64,000 bases of DNA. Source: JABMQB01 sp963678235 (GTDB lineage: Bacteria; Bacteroidota; Bacteroidia; Bacteroidales; Prolixibacteraceae). Positions 42,359 to 51,287 of this stretch are shown one piece after another. The position numbers were made by a program, and so were the translations under genes. Each line of letters opens with the position of its first letter. Within the stretch, counting starts at the first letter, position 1. The stretch is taken from NCBI GenBank assembly GCA_963678235.1, contig OY782766.1:2294001-2358000 (forward strand), read 5' to 3'. The notes beneath the pieces were generated by a model that was not told the origin of the DNA, searched no databases, and worked only from the letters and a program-made list of their open reading frames with translations.

Positions 42359-43420
42359 TCAATACTTTTTCACAAATTCAATAATCTCCTTTTTAAAATT
42401 ATCAGAGTCACTTATGTAAGGTTCATGGCTTGAATTTGGTAAAATCTTAAAATATTTGTCGTTGTCTGATGTCCCGAAATTATTAAACACATCTAATCCT
42501 TCCTCGGGCACAATTAAATCATCATATTTGCCCCAAATTAGTAATGAAGGTATTGTCACTTTTGAAACCTCAGCTATAAGATTCTTTCCTTCGGCATCTT
42601 CATTCAACCTATCGTTTACAATTTCCAGATTTGAGGATAGATATGCAGGAAAAGGATTATAACTAGAAAAAAATCCTATGCCGATATATTGACGAACTGA
42701 AAGTGTTGCTAATTCTTCCGGTATAATTATTTCTCCCGGCCACCCCACAAAACCTCTCCATTCGTTTTTTTGTTCTCTTGTCGATATAATTGGATTATTA
42801 TTTGTCCATTCAAGAGCATTAGTCCAATGGTCAATTATGTTGCCTTTTGAAATTTCTTCGTTAGCGATATTTAATAAAAATGTGCGACGATATTGCCAAC
42901 TTAAATCATAATCAAAGTTGTAAGCTCCGTCAACCGAAATCCAACCGCTTATTTTATTTTGAAAATTATTTGTCAGTAAGTAATTTGCGCCAATATATCC
43001 ACCAAAACTCACTCCCATTAAATAAATATCAGGACTTTGATATTTTGCATTTAAAACTGAAATTATAGCATCCAAGTCCTGAACAAACTGGGCAACTGTT
43101 AAAGAACTTTCATCAAAATTTCCTTGTGCATTTCCACAACCTCGTTGGTCATAATAAATCATAGCAAAGTTTTCTTCAAGTCCTTCCGACCAGTTGAACA
43201 TATCTGCCTTTGCAACATCAATACTTGTTGAACCAGGCCCACCGTTAATATAAATTATAAATTTAGAGGAAGCAGTATTACCTTTAACCCAAACAGGTAA
43301 TTCCGTATTATTAATTTTTACGTGAAAGAAGGTATCTGCATTTGACTCAAGTTCAAATTTTTCACAAGAACTAATAATCAATAAAAGAGCTATGGATACT
43401 ATATATCTAGTCTGTTTCAT
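42359..43420 (-). CDS. Alpha/beta hydrolase lipoprotein, proline iminopeptidase-like
   Basis: A 353-residue lipoprotein (LLIISSC, Cys19). The alpha/beta hydrolase core has YINGGPGSTS (oxyanion loop, as in prolyl aminopeptidases), YYDQRGCGNAQG, nucleophile elbow MGVSFGGYIG, acid in GKYDDLIVP and histidine in PNSSHEPYI. It probably hydrolyses peptides or esters in the periplasm. It lies 5 bp downstream of the outer-membrane-like gene, so they are one operon. Confidence 0.85.
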   Translation of the reverse strand: MKQTRYIVSIALLLIISSCEKFELESNADTFFHVKINNTELPVWVKGNTASSKFIIYINGGPGSTSIDVAKADMFNWSEGLEENFAMIYYDQRGCGNAQGNFDESSLTVAQFVQDLDAIISVLNAKYQSPDIYLMGVSFGGYIGANYLLTNNFQNKISGWISVDGAYNFDYDLSWQYRRTFLLNIANEEISKGNIIDHWTNALEWTNNNPIISTREQKNEWRGFVGWPGEIIIPEELATLSVRQYIGIGFFSSYNPFPAYLSSNLEIVNDRLNEDAEGKNLIAEVSKVTIPSLLIWGKYDDLIVPEEGLDVFNNFGTSDNDKYFKILPNSSHEPYISDSDNFKKEIIEFVKKY

Positions 43421-43425
43421 ATCAA

Positions 43426-44031
43426 TTAATTTAAAATGTATTTAATACCTAATTCAAATGCAAAATATCCAATGCCATTGGGAAAATTTGGAACTGTATA
43501 CATAAATTGAGGCTTTATGAAATATGCAATAGGAAGATTTTTTTTAATGCTTAAATCCTTTCCAAACGACACGAAATAATTTGAAGCAAAATAATTATGC
43601 CCTGCAATAACTTTATTTACTTCTCCATTACTACTTACCTCGTAAGTATTTGGTATAAAAGTCCGGAGATAGCCTATACCAAACCCAACTTCATAAAACC
43701 CTCCTTTGGGGTTTTGTCTTTTATATTTAGCTTCAGGTATAAGAAATAACCCCGTTTGATATCTTCTATGGTAAAAAAAACCTAATGCAGGACTAATAAG
43801 AAAACTCTTGTTAATTACTTTTGAAGAGTCTTTTCTGTTAGATTTAATTTTATCCCATTCTCTAATGTTTAAATCTGCACTTATTTTCAGACCCGGGTGG
43901 GTAACCATTTCTCCGTAATACGAAAATGTAATTGATTCAACAGTTTTAAATTGTGCCATACAATTTGAAACAATGAATGAAAAAACCAACAATAATAATA
44001 TTCTCATAATTCTCATTTTTTTTGATGCCAA
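43426..44031 (-). CDS. Outer-membrane beta-barrel-like protein
   Basis: About 196-201 residues. A signal peptide (MRIMRILLLLVFSFIVSNCMAQ, starting at residue 6 of the longest frame) is followed by alternating hydrophobic beta-strands ending in GYFAFELGIKYILN, with aromatic residues near the end as in outer-membrane proteins. It does not match a family I can name. It heads an operon with the hydrolase, PD40 and YhfC-like genes. Confidence 0.6.
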   Translation of the reverse strand: MASKKMRIMRILLLLVFSFIVSNCMAQFKTVESITFSYYGEMVTHPGLKISADLNIREWDKIKSNRKDSSKVINKSFLISPALGFFYHRRYQTGLFLIPEAKYKRQNPKGGFYEVGFGIGYLRTFIPNTYEVSSNGEVNKVIAGHNYFASNYFVSFGKDLSIKKNLPIAYFIKPQFMYTVPNFPNGIGYFAFELGIKYILN

Positions 44032-44077
44032 GATATTATATCAAAAAAGATGAGAATTGTAATAAATCGTCAAATGT

Positions 44078-44890
44078 CTATTTTACAAAAAACACTTCTT
44101 GAATTCCAATATTTAGCGAAGCCAACTGTTTGGGGGATAAGCCGGAGAATTTACTCATCTCTTTAATAAAGTGAGCCTGGTCATAATAGTTAAAACCTGC
44201 ATTGCCACTATAATTTTTAAATTCTTTTTTTACAGAAAAAGATTGATTAACAAACCTAACTAACATGCTGTATTTTTTAGGAGTTAACCCTAAGTATTTT
44301 TTAAATTTTCTTTCAATTGTACTAGCCGAAGTATTAAATAAAGCAGGAAATTCACGTATCATGCAATCTCCCTTGAAATTATCTATATGACTTACAATTT
44401 TCTCGAAAACAGCATCACTATTATTGATTTGAGAGCTTAAGTATTTCTCAAAATAAGATTCAATTAAATAGATTCTTTCCTGTTGTGAGGAAGCCTTTAA
44501 AATGGCTTTTTCTAAATCTAAAATTGATTGACCAAAGCATTCTTTCGGTTCTAAATTATTATTGATGGTTTTTATTACTTCAGTTTTGCATAGTAAGTAG
44601 AATTTTTTTGGATTAAACCTAACACCTATAATTGGACTTTTAGTTACATTACAATTTTGAGGAGTTGTTCGAAGTCCTGCTAGTTGACTTTTTCTTATTT
44701 TGTATTCCTCAGTTAAAGGAAAATACCTTTGAATTTCAGCATCAGTAAAAATTAACTCAATGGAATTGTCAGGGATAAGCAGATGCTTATTATTATGAGG
44801 GTAAATATCTGAGTAATTTTCCCACCAGATGCAGTTTATAAATTCACCCAAAGTGCCTTGTGGTTTTGTTTCATTGTAGTTCCATTCCAT
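44078..44890 (-). CDS. AraC-family transcriptional regulator
   Basis: A 270-residue regulator of the DUF6597 plus AraC type. The sensor half begins WNYNETKPQGTLGEFINCIWWENY, and the C-terminal HTH is FPALFNTSASTIERKFKKYLGLTPKKYSML followed by GNAGFNYYDQAHFIKEMSKFSGLSPKQLASL. It is related to the 32192-32974 protein. It lies 46 bp upstream of the operon 44031-40766, probably its regulator. Confidence 0.88.
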   Translation of the reverse strand: MEWNYNETKPQGTLGEFINCIWWENYSDIYPHNNKHLLIPDNSIELIFTDAEIQRYFPLTEEYKIRKSQLAGLRTTPQNCNVTKSPIIGVRFNPKKFYLLCKTEVIKTINNNLEPKECFGQSILDLEKAILKASSQQERIYLIESYFEKYLSSQINNSDAVFEKIVSHIDNFKGDCMIREFPALFNTSASTIERKFKKYLGLTPKKYSMLVRFVNQSFSVKKEFKNYSGNAGFNYYDQAHFIKEMSKFSGLSPKQLASLNIGIQEVFFVK

Positions 44891-44935
44891 TTCTTATTAT
44901 GTCTGTATCTTTTTTTAGGACGGGTCACTATTACT

Positions 44936-45064
44936 TACAACGGTGGCGGTATGAAATCGTTGGGGTTTGCGGGCTACTTTCCTGTCCAGTTACACTAAAC
45001 TTAATGCGTGGCAGAATGTTAAATAACAAACTGAACCCCAATGTTTTATACCGCGTGTTGTGCC
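44936..45064 (-). repeat. attC-like hairpin element, copy C7
   Basis: Minus strand: GCACAACACGCGGTATAAAA at the gene side and CGATTTCATACCGCCACCGTT at the far side. Arms GCGGTATGAAATCGTTGGGG and GCGGTATAAAACATTGGGG pair with one extra base. Copy C9 at 61137-61264 is nearly the same although the genes it follows are different. Starts 3 bp from the PhzF gene stop. Confidence 0.8.
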
Positions 45065-45067
45065 TAG

Positions 45068-45862
45068 TTAATTTATTATCCATTGTGTTTTCATCTCATT
45101 CATCGTTATTGCATTCCCTCGCAATAATACACGATTATTATCAACAAGTTCACATTCAATTATTCCTGTTCTTTCTGAAGCTTGAAATGCCAACATTTTT
45201 GTTTTGTTTAACTTCTTTGACCAATATGGTGCAAGATAACAATGTGCCGAACCTGTTACAGGGTCTTCATTTATTCCAACACCCGGAGCAAAAAATCTCG
45301 AATAAAAATCAAACTTATCATGTGATTTTGATGTAATCATAAATCCACCTCTATCAGATTTTTGTAGCAATTGAAAATCAGGTTTAATTTGTTTTAGTTT
45401 TTCAATATTATCAATCTCTATCAAATACCGTTTATCATTTTTACCAATATAGATTGGTTTAATATCAAATGCTTTTTCAATAATCTCGTTACTTTCGCAT
45501 TTTTCTACAAACAATTGTGGAAAATCTAATTCAATCATTTCATTAAAAATACGTGCTTTTAAAATCCCACTTTTTGTATCAAAATCTATCACTTTGTCTA
45601 CCTCATGTAATCCTAACTCATATAAAACATGAGCCGTTGCAAGTGTTGCATGTCCACATAAATTTACTTCTGTTTTTGGAGTGAACCACCTTAACGAATA
45701 AGTATTTTTCTGTTTTAATATAAATGCAGTTTCAGAATGATTTATCTCTCTGGCTATTTTAACCAATAATTCATCTGGCAACTCAGTATCTAAAATACAT
45801 ACTCCAGCTGGATTGCCAGAATATGGTTTATCAGTAAATGCATCTACTATAAATGTTCGCAT
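45068..45862 (-). CDS. PhzF-family isomerase/epimerase-like protein
   Basis: A 264-residue protein of the PhzF (diaminopimelate-epimerase-like) superfamily. Two repeats are visible: SGNPAGVCIL, NHSETAFILK with the conserved glutamate 44, LCGHATLATAHVLYELG, and the second half FAPGVGINEDPVTGSAHCYLAPYW. PhzF enzymes isomerise cyclic dienes, but most homologues, like this one outside a phenazine cluster, have unknown substrates. Single gene with its own hairpin element C7. Confidence 0.88.
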   Translation of the reverse strand: MRTFIVDAFTDKPYSGNPAGVCILDTELPDELLVKIAREINHSETAFILKQKNTYSLRWFTPKTEVNLCGHATLATAHVLYELGLHEVDKVIDFDTKSGILKARIFNEMIELDFPQLFVEKCESNEIIEKAFDIKPIYIGKNDKRYLIEIDNIEKLKQIKPDFQLLQKSDRGGFMITSKSHDKFDFYSRFFAPGVGINEDPVTGSAHCYLAPYWSKKLNKTKMLAFQASERTGIIECELVDNNRVLLRGNAITMNEMKTQWIIN

Positions 45863-45882
45863 TGTCGTATTTTTTTAATTAT

Positions 45883-46133
45883 GCACAACGTATGTTTAAA
45901 CAAACTTAAAAATTTCCAACCACCAAACTATCTTCCAATTTACCAAAAATATAAATAATCATAGTTTGCTCATGAAAATTCTTGCAGGAAATCCGGGGGT
46001 TGCATTGTGTGCGTTGCCGGGTTTCGTAGCACTTGCAAAATACAAATAACCCTTTCGAAAAACAACAGGATATTCTTTTAAAAATATGTTTCAAAAAAAG
46101 TGACGAAAGTCTCAGTTTGCAGTCTCAGCCTGG
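45883..46133 (-). repeat. Dispersed element, family B, copy B5, with two tandem units
   Basis: The sequence from TTAATTATGCACAACGTATG onward matches B4 at 40561 almost exactly for about 190 bp. It ends in two 13-bp units (46108-46133). Together B4 and B5 flank a 5.3-kb block in direct orientation. Confidence 0.85.
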
Positions 46134-46212
46134 GTAGAATGGTACACAATTTAATCCTGCACCAGCAAAAGAGTAAATCTGAGCCGGAAGGTGATGAATC
46201 CAAGTCGGTTTC

Positions 46213-47334
46213 CTATTGAATAATTACCTGTTTTGTAAATGATGTATTTTTAAAGTCGAACCTTAAAAGATAGATACCAGGTGTGAAATTAGAAATATCA
46301 ATGCTTGTAGATTTTAACATTCCTTGTTTCTGAATCGAACCATCCATTTTAATAAGCTGATATCCTGTATTTTTAGTTGATAAACCTTCAATTCTAATTT
46401 CATGACTTGCCGGGTTTGGGTAAATTTTTATATCCTTTTCGTTTAACAGTAGGTTTGTAGAATTTGGGATTCGCAAATTTTCAATTACCTGGGTTGATAC
46501 CCAGTATAAATTGCTAACGCTTGAACCTCCCCGGGTAAAAAAAAGGTATTTTCCATCAGGTGAAACCACGGGAAAACGCTCCCATTGATCAGAATTAATT
46601 TTATCCCCTAAAGAAATTGGCGTACCCCAATTCCCTTCGGAGTCTTTAAACCGAACATACAAGTCGGAATTTTCGCCTTTGGCAAATACAACATAATCAT
46701 CCTCTGCCGAATAAAAAAGTGATAACCATGGTCCATATTCGGGTAAAATTTCCATAGAAGTTGGAGATGAAAAAATGTTATCATTAAATGTATATTTCAA
46801 GCCAACAGTTGCGTAGCTACCGGAATAACCCAAATAATAGGCATTCCCAGTATTTGTAAACAAGGGCGAAAAATCAATATTTGGCGTGTTGTATGGTTCG
46901 CCAACATTAATCGGCTGGGTCCAACCATTATTTGTTCTTTCAGCGTACCAGGTGTCAATGCTCCCCAATCCACCCGACATATCAGAATAAAAGTAAATCC
47001 TATTGCCATCGGGTGAGAAGGTAGGATTCCCATGATTATTTGACAATTTATTTTGGGTAAAAGGCGCTAGTGCAGTTGAAGACCAGGAACCGTCTTTATA
47101 CGTTGAATCGTAAATTCGCTCTGTTGATGGATTTGTGACCCAAAATATTTCATCTCCATTTGGTGAAATTGCAATTCTACCATGTACATAACCTGTGATA
47201 AAATCCGGTGCAAATTTTTCAGGAGTATCTGTTGGTGGCGTCTGTCCAAAATATAAATTATTTTCAGGTATATCCTGTGCATTACTTAATAGTATACTGT
47301 AAAACAGAATAAGGAATAATAGGTTGCTTTTCAT
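46213..47334 (-). CDS. Secreted PD40-propeller protein with T9SS sorting domain
   Basis: A 373-residue protein with signal peptide (about residues 1-19) and PD40 blades (ISPNGDEIFWVTNPS, FSPDGNRIYFYSDMSGG, VSPDGKYLFFTRGG). The C-terminal ~75 residues, KIYPNPASHEIRIEGL...GIYLLRFDFKNTSFTKQVIIQ, are a type A sorting domain for the type IX secretion system, so the protein is probably delivered to the cell surface. It is not lipidated. Related to 41321-42316, which lacks the sorting tail. Confirms the phylum. Confidence 0.88.
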   Translation of the reverse strand: MKSNLLFLILFYSILLSNAQDIPENNLYFGQTPPTDTPEKFAPDFITGYVHGRIAISPNGDEIFWVTNPSTERIYDSTYKDGSWSSTALAPFTQNKLSNNHGNPTFSPDGNRIYFYSDMSGGLGSIDTWYAERTNNGWTQPINVGEPYNTPNIDFSPLFTNTGNAYYLGYSGSYATVGLKYTFNDNIFSSPTSMEILPEYGPWLSLFYSAEDDYVVFAKGENSDLYVRFKDSEGNWGTPISLGDKINSDQWERFPVVSPDGKYLFFTRGGSSVSNLYWVSTQVIENLRIPNSTNLLLNEKDIKIYPNPASHEIRIEGLSTKNTGYQLIKMDGSIQKQGMLKSTSIDISNFTPGIYLLRFDFKNTSFTKQVIIQ

Positions 47335-47444
47335 ACGATGTCAATCTAAAAGTTTATTGACAAATGAAAAGGAAAGCTTTCAATTCCATTAATGCTAATG
47401 GGTAAATATTTAACAACTATGGGTAGTGGCAGTAAATCAGCCCA

Positions 47445-50231
47445 TTATGAATACTCGGATGGCAATTTATTAAACTCTTCCTTAAAACATTTAGAGAAGT
47501 AGGATAGGTTTTCAAAACCGGTTTGAAAGGCTGCCTCACTAACACTTACCTTTTTAGAAGATATTAATTGAGATGCTTTTTTAAGTCGATAAGTACGGAT
47601 GAATGAACTTGGATTCATATCGGTCAATGATTTTAACTTCCTGTAAAGGCTTCTTCTCGACATGGACATATTCTCGCACAACTGCTCAACCGTAAATTCA
47701 GCATTGGAAAGATTCTTCTCAATTATTTCGGAAATTTTAAGGATGAACTGTTCATCAAGGGAATTGAATTCAACTTCCCGGGGGATTACCGTAATCTTCT
47801 TTTTAAAAACTTCTTTTTGTTTATGACGCGTCTGAATGATATTGGCAACTTTTAATATAAGTTCTTTCTCATTGAAAGGTTTAACGATATAATCATCGGC
47901 ACCGGATTCGAATCCTTCTATTTTATCTTTTCCCTGGTTTTTTGCGGTTAACAATAGTACCGGGATATGACTGGTTGCTAATTTCGATTTAATTTTATGG
48001 GTTAATTCAAATCCATTAATTCCGGGCATCATTACGTCTGAAATAATGATATCCGGGTTTTCTGATAGTGCGGTTTTTATTCCATCCTTTCCGTTTGATG
48101 TTTGCAAAATCTTGTATTGTTCATTGAACAAGAAAGAAATGTAATCCCTTAAATCTTTATTGTCCTCAACAATTAAAATGCATTGTTGCTTAATCTTTTT
48201 TGACTTGCTATTTACATCCTGATTTTGACCTGTTGTGTTCGGGAAAAGTTCAATACGTTCCTTTATTGCCTCTTCATTTTGTTCCTTTATGGGAATCTGA
48301 ACAATAAATTCACTTCCATTACCTTCATTACTGTTTACCTCAATTGACCCATCGTGTAATGACACATACTCTTTAACAAGTGATAAACCAATACCGACAC
48401 CATCAAAATGCCCGTTTGTGTTTTTTTCTGATTGGTAAAAACGTTTAAATATTTCTGATTGTTCTTTCTTGGGAATGCCAATACCCGAGTCTTTTACTTT
48501 TAATATCAGGTCATCATTTTGTTTCGAATAAGCAACTAAAATAGTACCTCCTGATGGCGTGAACTTAAAAGCATTGTCTAATAAATTAGTTAAGATTGCT
48601 TCCATTTTTTCATAATCAAATGAAAAAATCAACTTGCCAGGATTTGACTCAACTATAAAATTAATTTGCTTATCCTTTGCCTGGGATTGAAACATGGCTA
48701 TTGTTATCGAAAACAAATCACCAAAATCCTGAATCTTTTTCTCGACACTTTTTTCTTTTACGCTATCGCTCGATAGATCTAACAACTGGTTAACGAATTT
48801 CTGTAATTTGTTGGCGCTTTTAAACATTAACGAAAGATGCTCTTTGTTAATGGCTTTTTCTTTCTCAGATGCCAATCTCTGCAATGGTGAAACCAGAATT
48901 GTTAGTGGTGTTCGTATTTCATGGGAAATGTTGGCAAGAAATCTAAGTTTGTTAGCATCAGCATCACGGAGAATTTTATCAGCCCTTTTTTTGTTCTGAA
49001 AGTTTCTGTTCAATAAGAATAAGATTAGTAAAGAAAAGAGGGAAATAACGATCAAAAAATTGCGGATTATCTTTTGCCTTTTAATTTCGGCTTTTGCCCT
49101 TTCTTCTTTCGACAAAAGAAGTAGCTCATTTTCATTTTCAACATTCTCAAGTATGAACTTTAATTCAAGGCTTGTATATTTTCGTGCATCTATTTTTTCC
49201 TGTTTTTGTTTTTTTAATTTTTCATATAGAATAAAATGGCGGGAAGCATCTTCAAATAACCCGAGCCGGTGCTCCACTGAAGCAATTTTATACAAATCTT
49301 TATAATTGGAATTGCCCAATTGTTGTATTTGCTTAAAGTATTTTAGGGCTATTGTAGGTTTATGAATAGCCTCATAGTACTCCCCTAAATTGTTATAGCA
49401 TTGTTTGATATGGTGTACATCGTTCTGTTTAAGGTATAGTTCCAGGGCTTTATTGAAGTATGTCAAAACACTATCGCGATAAGCAAAAGCAATCATATCT
49501 AAGGCTTTTTGCTCGTATGTGTTCGCAACAAAAATATCATTCCCGATTTCTTTTGCTTTCTGATAAGCTTTTAAATTATAATATTGACATGTATCGTAAT
49601 GAATAAGGTTTTTCCGATATGTTTCAGCTAGTATTAAATAGGCTTTAAGTAAATGGGTTTCAAATCCTTTCTGCTTTGCCAATTCAATGGCTTGCTTCAA
49701 ATATTTTTCGGACAATTGAGAATCATCAGTTTGATACATCATTCCCAGGCGGGAAAGAATTATTATTATTTGTTCATGATCATTTCTGTCTTTTGATATT
49801 TCGAGCGCTTTAAAATAATATTGAACAGCCAGGTCTTTATTCATGTCCCCGAAATCAAAGAAAGTAGCCGTTAAATAATAAGCTGATGCTAGGTTCTTAA
49901 GGTCATTATACTTTATAGAGTAGTCAATGTAGTTGGCTAAATGCAAAGTAAGCGATGAAAAACCCTGATGGTAGATTAAGTAATTACAGGTGGAATGATA
50001 AAGTGATAAAAAACTTACAGTATCCTTTTCCTTTTTATAATCGATTTGTAAAAGGCTGTCGATATATAACAGACTGTCTATGTTGCCCTTTTCGAATAGC
50101 TGCCAATACGTTTGTTCGTTTAGTTTTTGTCCGGATTCTAAATTAGCAAATGCTTTTTCGGAACTTGCAATTAGAATAGCACTAATTAGTAGAAAAGAAA
50201 TTAGGTAGATATATTTAAGACCAGACCCCAT
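47445..50231 (-). CDS. Hybrid two-component regulator (TPR sensor, kinase, receiver, AraC)
   Basis: Start chosen at 50231 (MGSGLKYIYLISFLLISAIL), which gives a signal peptide; the longer frame adds 30 residues that run into repeat sequence. About 928 residues: TPR repeats (roughly 60-370), a transmembrane helix after a coil, HisKA (LRFLANISHEIRTPLTIL), HATPase (NLLDNAFKFTPSGG, DSGIGIPKKE, GVGIGLSLVKEY), receiver (ILIVEDNKDLRDYIS, DIIISDVMMPGING, LLLTAKN, IVKPF) and AraC HTH (SMSRRSLYRKLKSLTDMNP, QTGFENLSYFSKCFKEEFN). It senses with TPRs, not a periplasmic propeller. The target is unknown; the T9SS gene downstream (minus strand) may be regulated. Confidence 0.9.
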   Translation of the reverse strand: MGSGLKYIYLISFLLISAILIASSEKAFANLESGQKLNEQTYWQLFEKGNIDSLLYIDSLLQIDYKKEKDTVSFLSLYHSTCNYLIYHQGFSSLTLHLANYIDYSIKYNDLKNLASAYYLTATFFDFGDMNKDLAVQYYFKALEISKDRNDHEQIIIILSRLGMMYQTDDSQLSEKYLKQAIELAKQKGFETHLLKAYLILAETYRKNLIHYDTCQYYNLKAYQKAKEIGNDIFVANTYEQKALDMIAFAYRDSVLTYFNKALELYLKQNDVHHIKQCYNNLGEYYEAIHKPTIALKYFKQIQQLGNSNYKDLYKIASVEHRLGLFEDASRHFILYEKLKKQKQEKIDARKYTSLELKFILENVENENELLLLSKEERAKAEIKRQKIIRNFLIVISLFSLLILFLLNRNFQNKKRADKILRDADANKLRFLANISHEIRTPLTILVSPLQRLASEKEKAINKEHLSLMFKSANKLQKFVNQLLDLSSDSVKEKSVEKKIQDFGDLFSITIAMFQSQAKDKQINFIVESNPGKLIFSFDYEKMEAILTNLLDNAFKFTPSGGTILVAYSKQNDDLILKVKDSGIGIPKKEQSEIFKRFYQSEKNTNGHFDGVGIGLSLVKEYVSLHDGSIEVNSNEGNGSEFIVQIPIKEQNEEAIKERIELFPNTTGQNQDVNSKSKKIKQQCILIVEDNKDLRDYISFLFNEQYKILQTSNGKDGIKTALSENPDIIISDVMMPGINGFELTHKIKSKLATSHIPVLLLTAKNQGKDKIEGFESGADDYIVKPFNEKELILKVANIIQTRHKQKEVFKKKITVIPREVEFNSLDEQFILKISEIIEKNLSNAEFTVEQLCENMSMSRRSLYRKLKSLTDMNPSSFIRTYRLKKASQLISSKKVSVSEAAFQTGFENLSYFSKCFKEEFNKLPSEYS

Positions 50232-50301
50232 TGAAATAAATGATACTATAATTTCAAAACTTAAATATATCTCATTTTTTGTAAATCTGCGCCAGCAGAG
50301 G

Positions 50302-50366
50302 GGAAGTTGGCGTACCACCATCCCGAATTCAATCGGGACCGCAATGCAATATGTACTGTGTTAGCT
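50302..50366 (-). repeat. attC-like hairpin element, family A, truncated copy
   Basis: GAAGTTGGCGTACCACCATC, then CGCAATGCAATATGTACTGTGTTAGC: the right arm of the family A element, about 65 bp. The left arm is missing, replaced by AATCTGCGCCAGCAGAG, part of the short dispersed repeat. It lies upstream of the hybrid sensor start. Confidence 0.6.
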
Positions 50367-50377
50367 GCTGATTTTTA

Positions 50378-50875
50378 TTAACTTATTAAGTCAACTGTTT
50401 CTAACAATAAATCTCCTTTTATATAAAATCTTCGTCCCCCTGTTGACATCATTGGCTCGCCTTCCATATATTCCTCCATTTCAATTTTCGGAATAATTTC
50501 ATTTCTTCTTTTGTCAAAAATTAAGCAAGTGCCATTCTCTAAGTGGTGAGCCAGTATGTATGTACTGTCATTGGCTAAATACAGATAATCGGTCATAAAT
50601 AAAATATCTTGATTATTCGAGTCTTGAGTTACTTGCTCTTTTATTTCGTCATAACCGTACATGTCAAATGGATAAGAATTTATATAGGAGTCAAAATTTG
50701 TTTTAATCAAGTAATAACTATTTTCAAACAGAATAACAGTCTTTGCAAAAAATGTGGGACTGTCATTCGTTATAAGGTCAATTGACAAAAGGTTCAAGTC
50801 ATCATCTTCTTCCTTTTTACATCCTAAAATGAAAACTATAGTCATTAGTAGGAAAAATATCTTTTTTATAGTCAT
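50378..50875 (-). CDS. Small lipoprotein of unknown function
   Basis: A 165-residue lipoprotein (FILGC, Cys19, followed by acidic KKEEDDD as in many Bacteroidota surface lipoproteins with a lipoprotein-export signal). The mature part has no recognisable motif; it contains DSYINSYPFDMYGYDEIKEQ and an internal TGGRRFYIKG segment. It is bordered by elements on both sides. The acidic tail after the lipid cysteine suggests surface display. Confidence 0.6.
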   Translation of the reverse strand: MTIKKIFFLLMTIVFILGCKKEEDDDLNLLSIDLITNDSPTFFAKTVILFENSYYLIKTNFDSYINSYPFDMYGYDEIKEQVTQDSNNQDILFMTDYLYLANDSTYILAHHLENGTCLIFDKRRNEIIPKIEMEEYMEGEPMMSTGGRRFYIKGDLLLETVDLIS

Positions 50876-50951
50876 GATTAGTTGATTTATTATTAATAGT
50901 TTATAGATGCTTATATTCTAATTTAGGTTGCGTTAAATTTGCAGCCAACAG

Positions 50952-51060
50952 CAGTCTGACTAAAAAGTAAAATTAAGCCGTTGACATTTCAATATTTCGT
51001 TTTTTTCAAAGTCAGCGATCCGAATAATTCCTCCTTCTCAAAAGGTTTTTAGACAGTCTG
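50952..51060. mobile_element. 109-bp miniature inverted-repeat element
   Basis: Ends CAGTCTGACTAAAAA and, as reverse complement, CAGACTGTCTAAAAA, matching at 13 of 15 positions. It is flanked by ACAG (50948-50951) and ACGG (51061-51064), a one-mismatch 4-bp target duplication. Precise excision would restore GCCAACGGTTTATGTAAG, an ordinary start of a hairpin element. The CAGACTG end is shared with the IS1182 right end, and the insertion point is the same ACGG. Confidence 0.7.
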
Positions 51061-51244
51061 ACGGTTTATGTAAGTGGAGTGCGGGATTAAAAGTGATGAA
51101 CTTTCAATTCTGCACATAGCCAATTCGTTTATTTATTATTTCAAATTTTCCGTCAATCGTCAAAGACGAATTGGCGGTGTTGCCACGAAGAACTGCGGTT
51201 GAATTACCCGATGAAACCCGCATTAAATTTACATTGTTATAGCC
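51061..51244 (-). repeat. attC-like hairpin element, copy C8
   Basis: Minus strand: GGCTATAACAATGTAAATTT at the gene side and CACTCCACTTACATAAACCG at the far side. Arms ATGTAAGTGGAGTGCGGG and ATGTAAATTTAATGCGGG match at 14 of 18. It is longer than other copies because of an internal insert of about 50 bp. Split at its ACGG end by the mini-element. Confidence 0.7.
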
Positions 51245-51287
51245 ATGTGCTTTATGATTTTCATTTAATGCTCAATTTAAACCTCAT

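Larger units (their letters stand above)
50876..51287. other. 412-bp intergenic region with a mini-element inside an attC-like element
   Basis: No gene seen. It holds the mini-element at 50952-51060 and hairpin element C8 (51061-51244), both listed separately. At 51156-51190 there is GTCAAAGACGAATTGGCGGT, which looks like an inner insert within the element. The rest is AT-rich. Confidence 0.5.

Noticed and set aside
45906..46094. 62-codon minus-strand frame
   Set aside because: It is encoded entirely by family B element B5, whose copies do not keep this frame.
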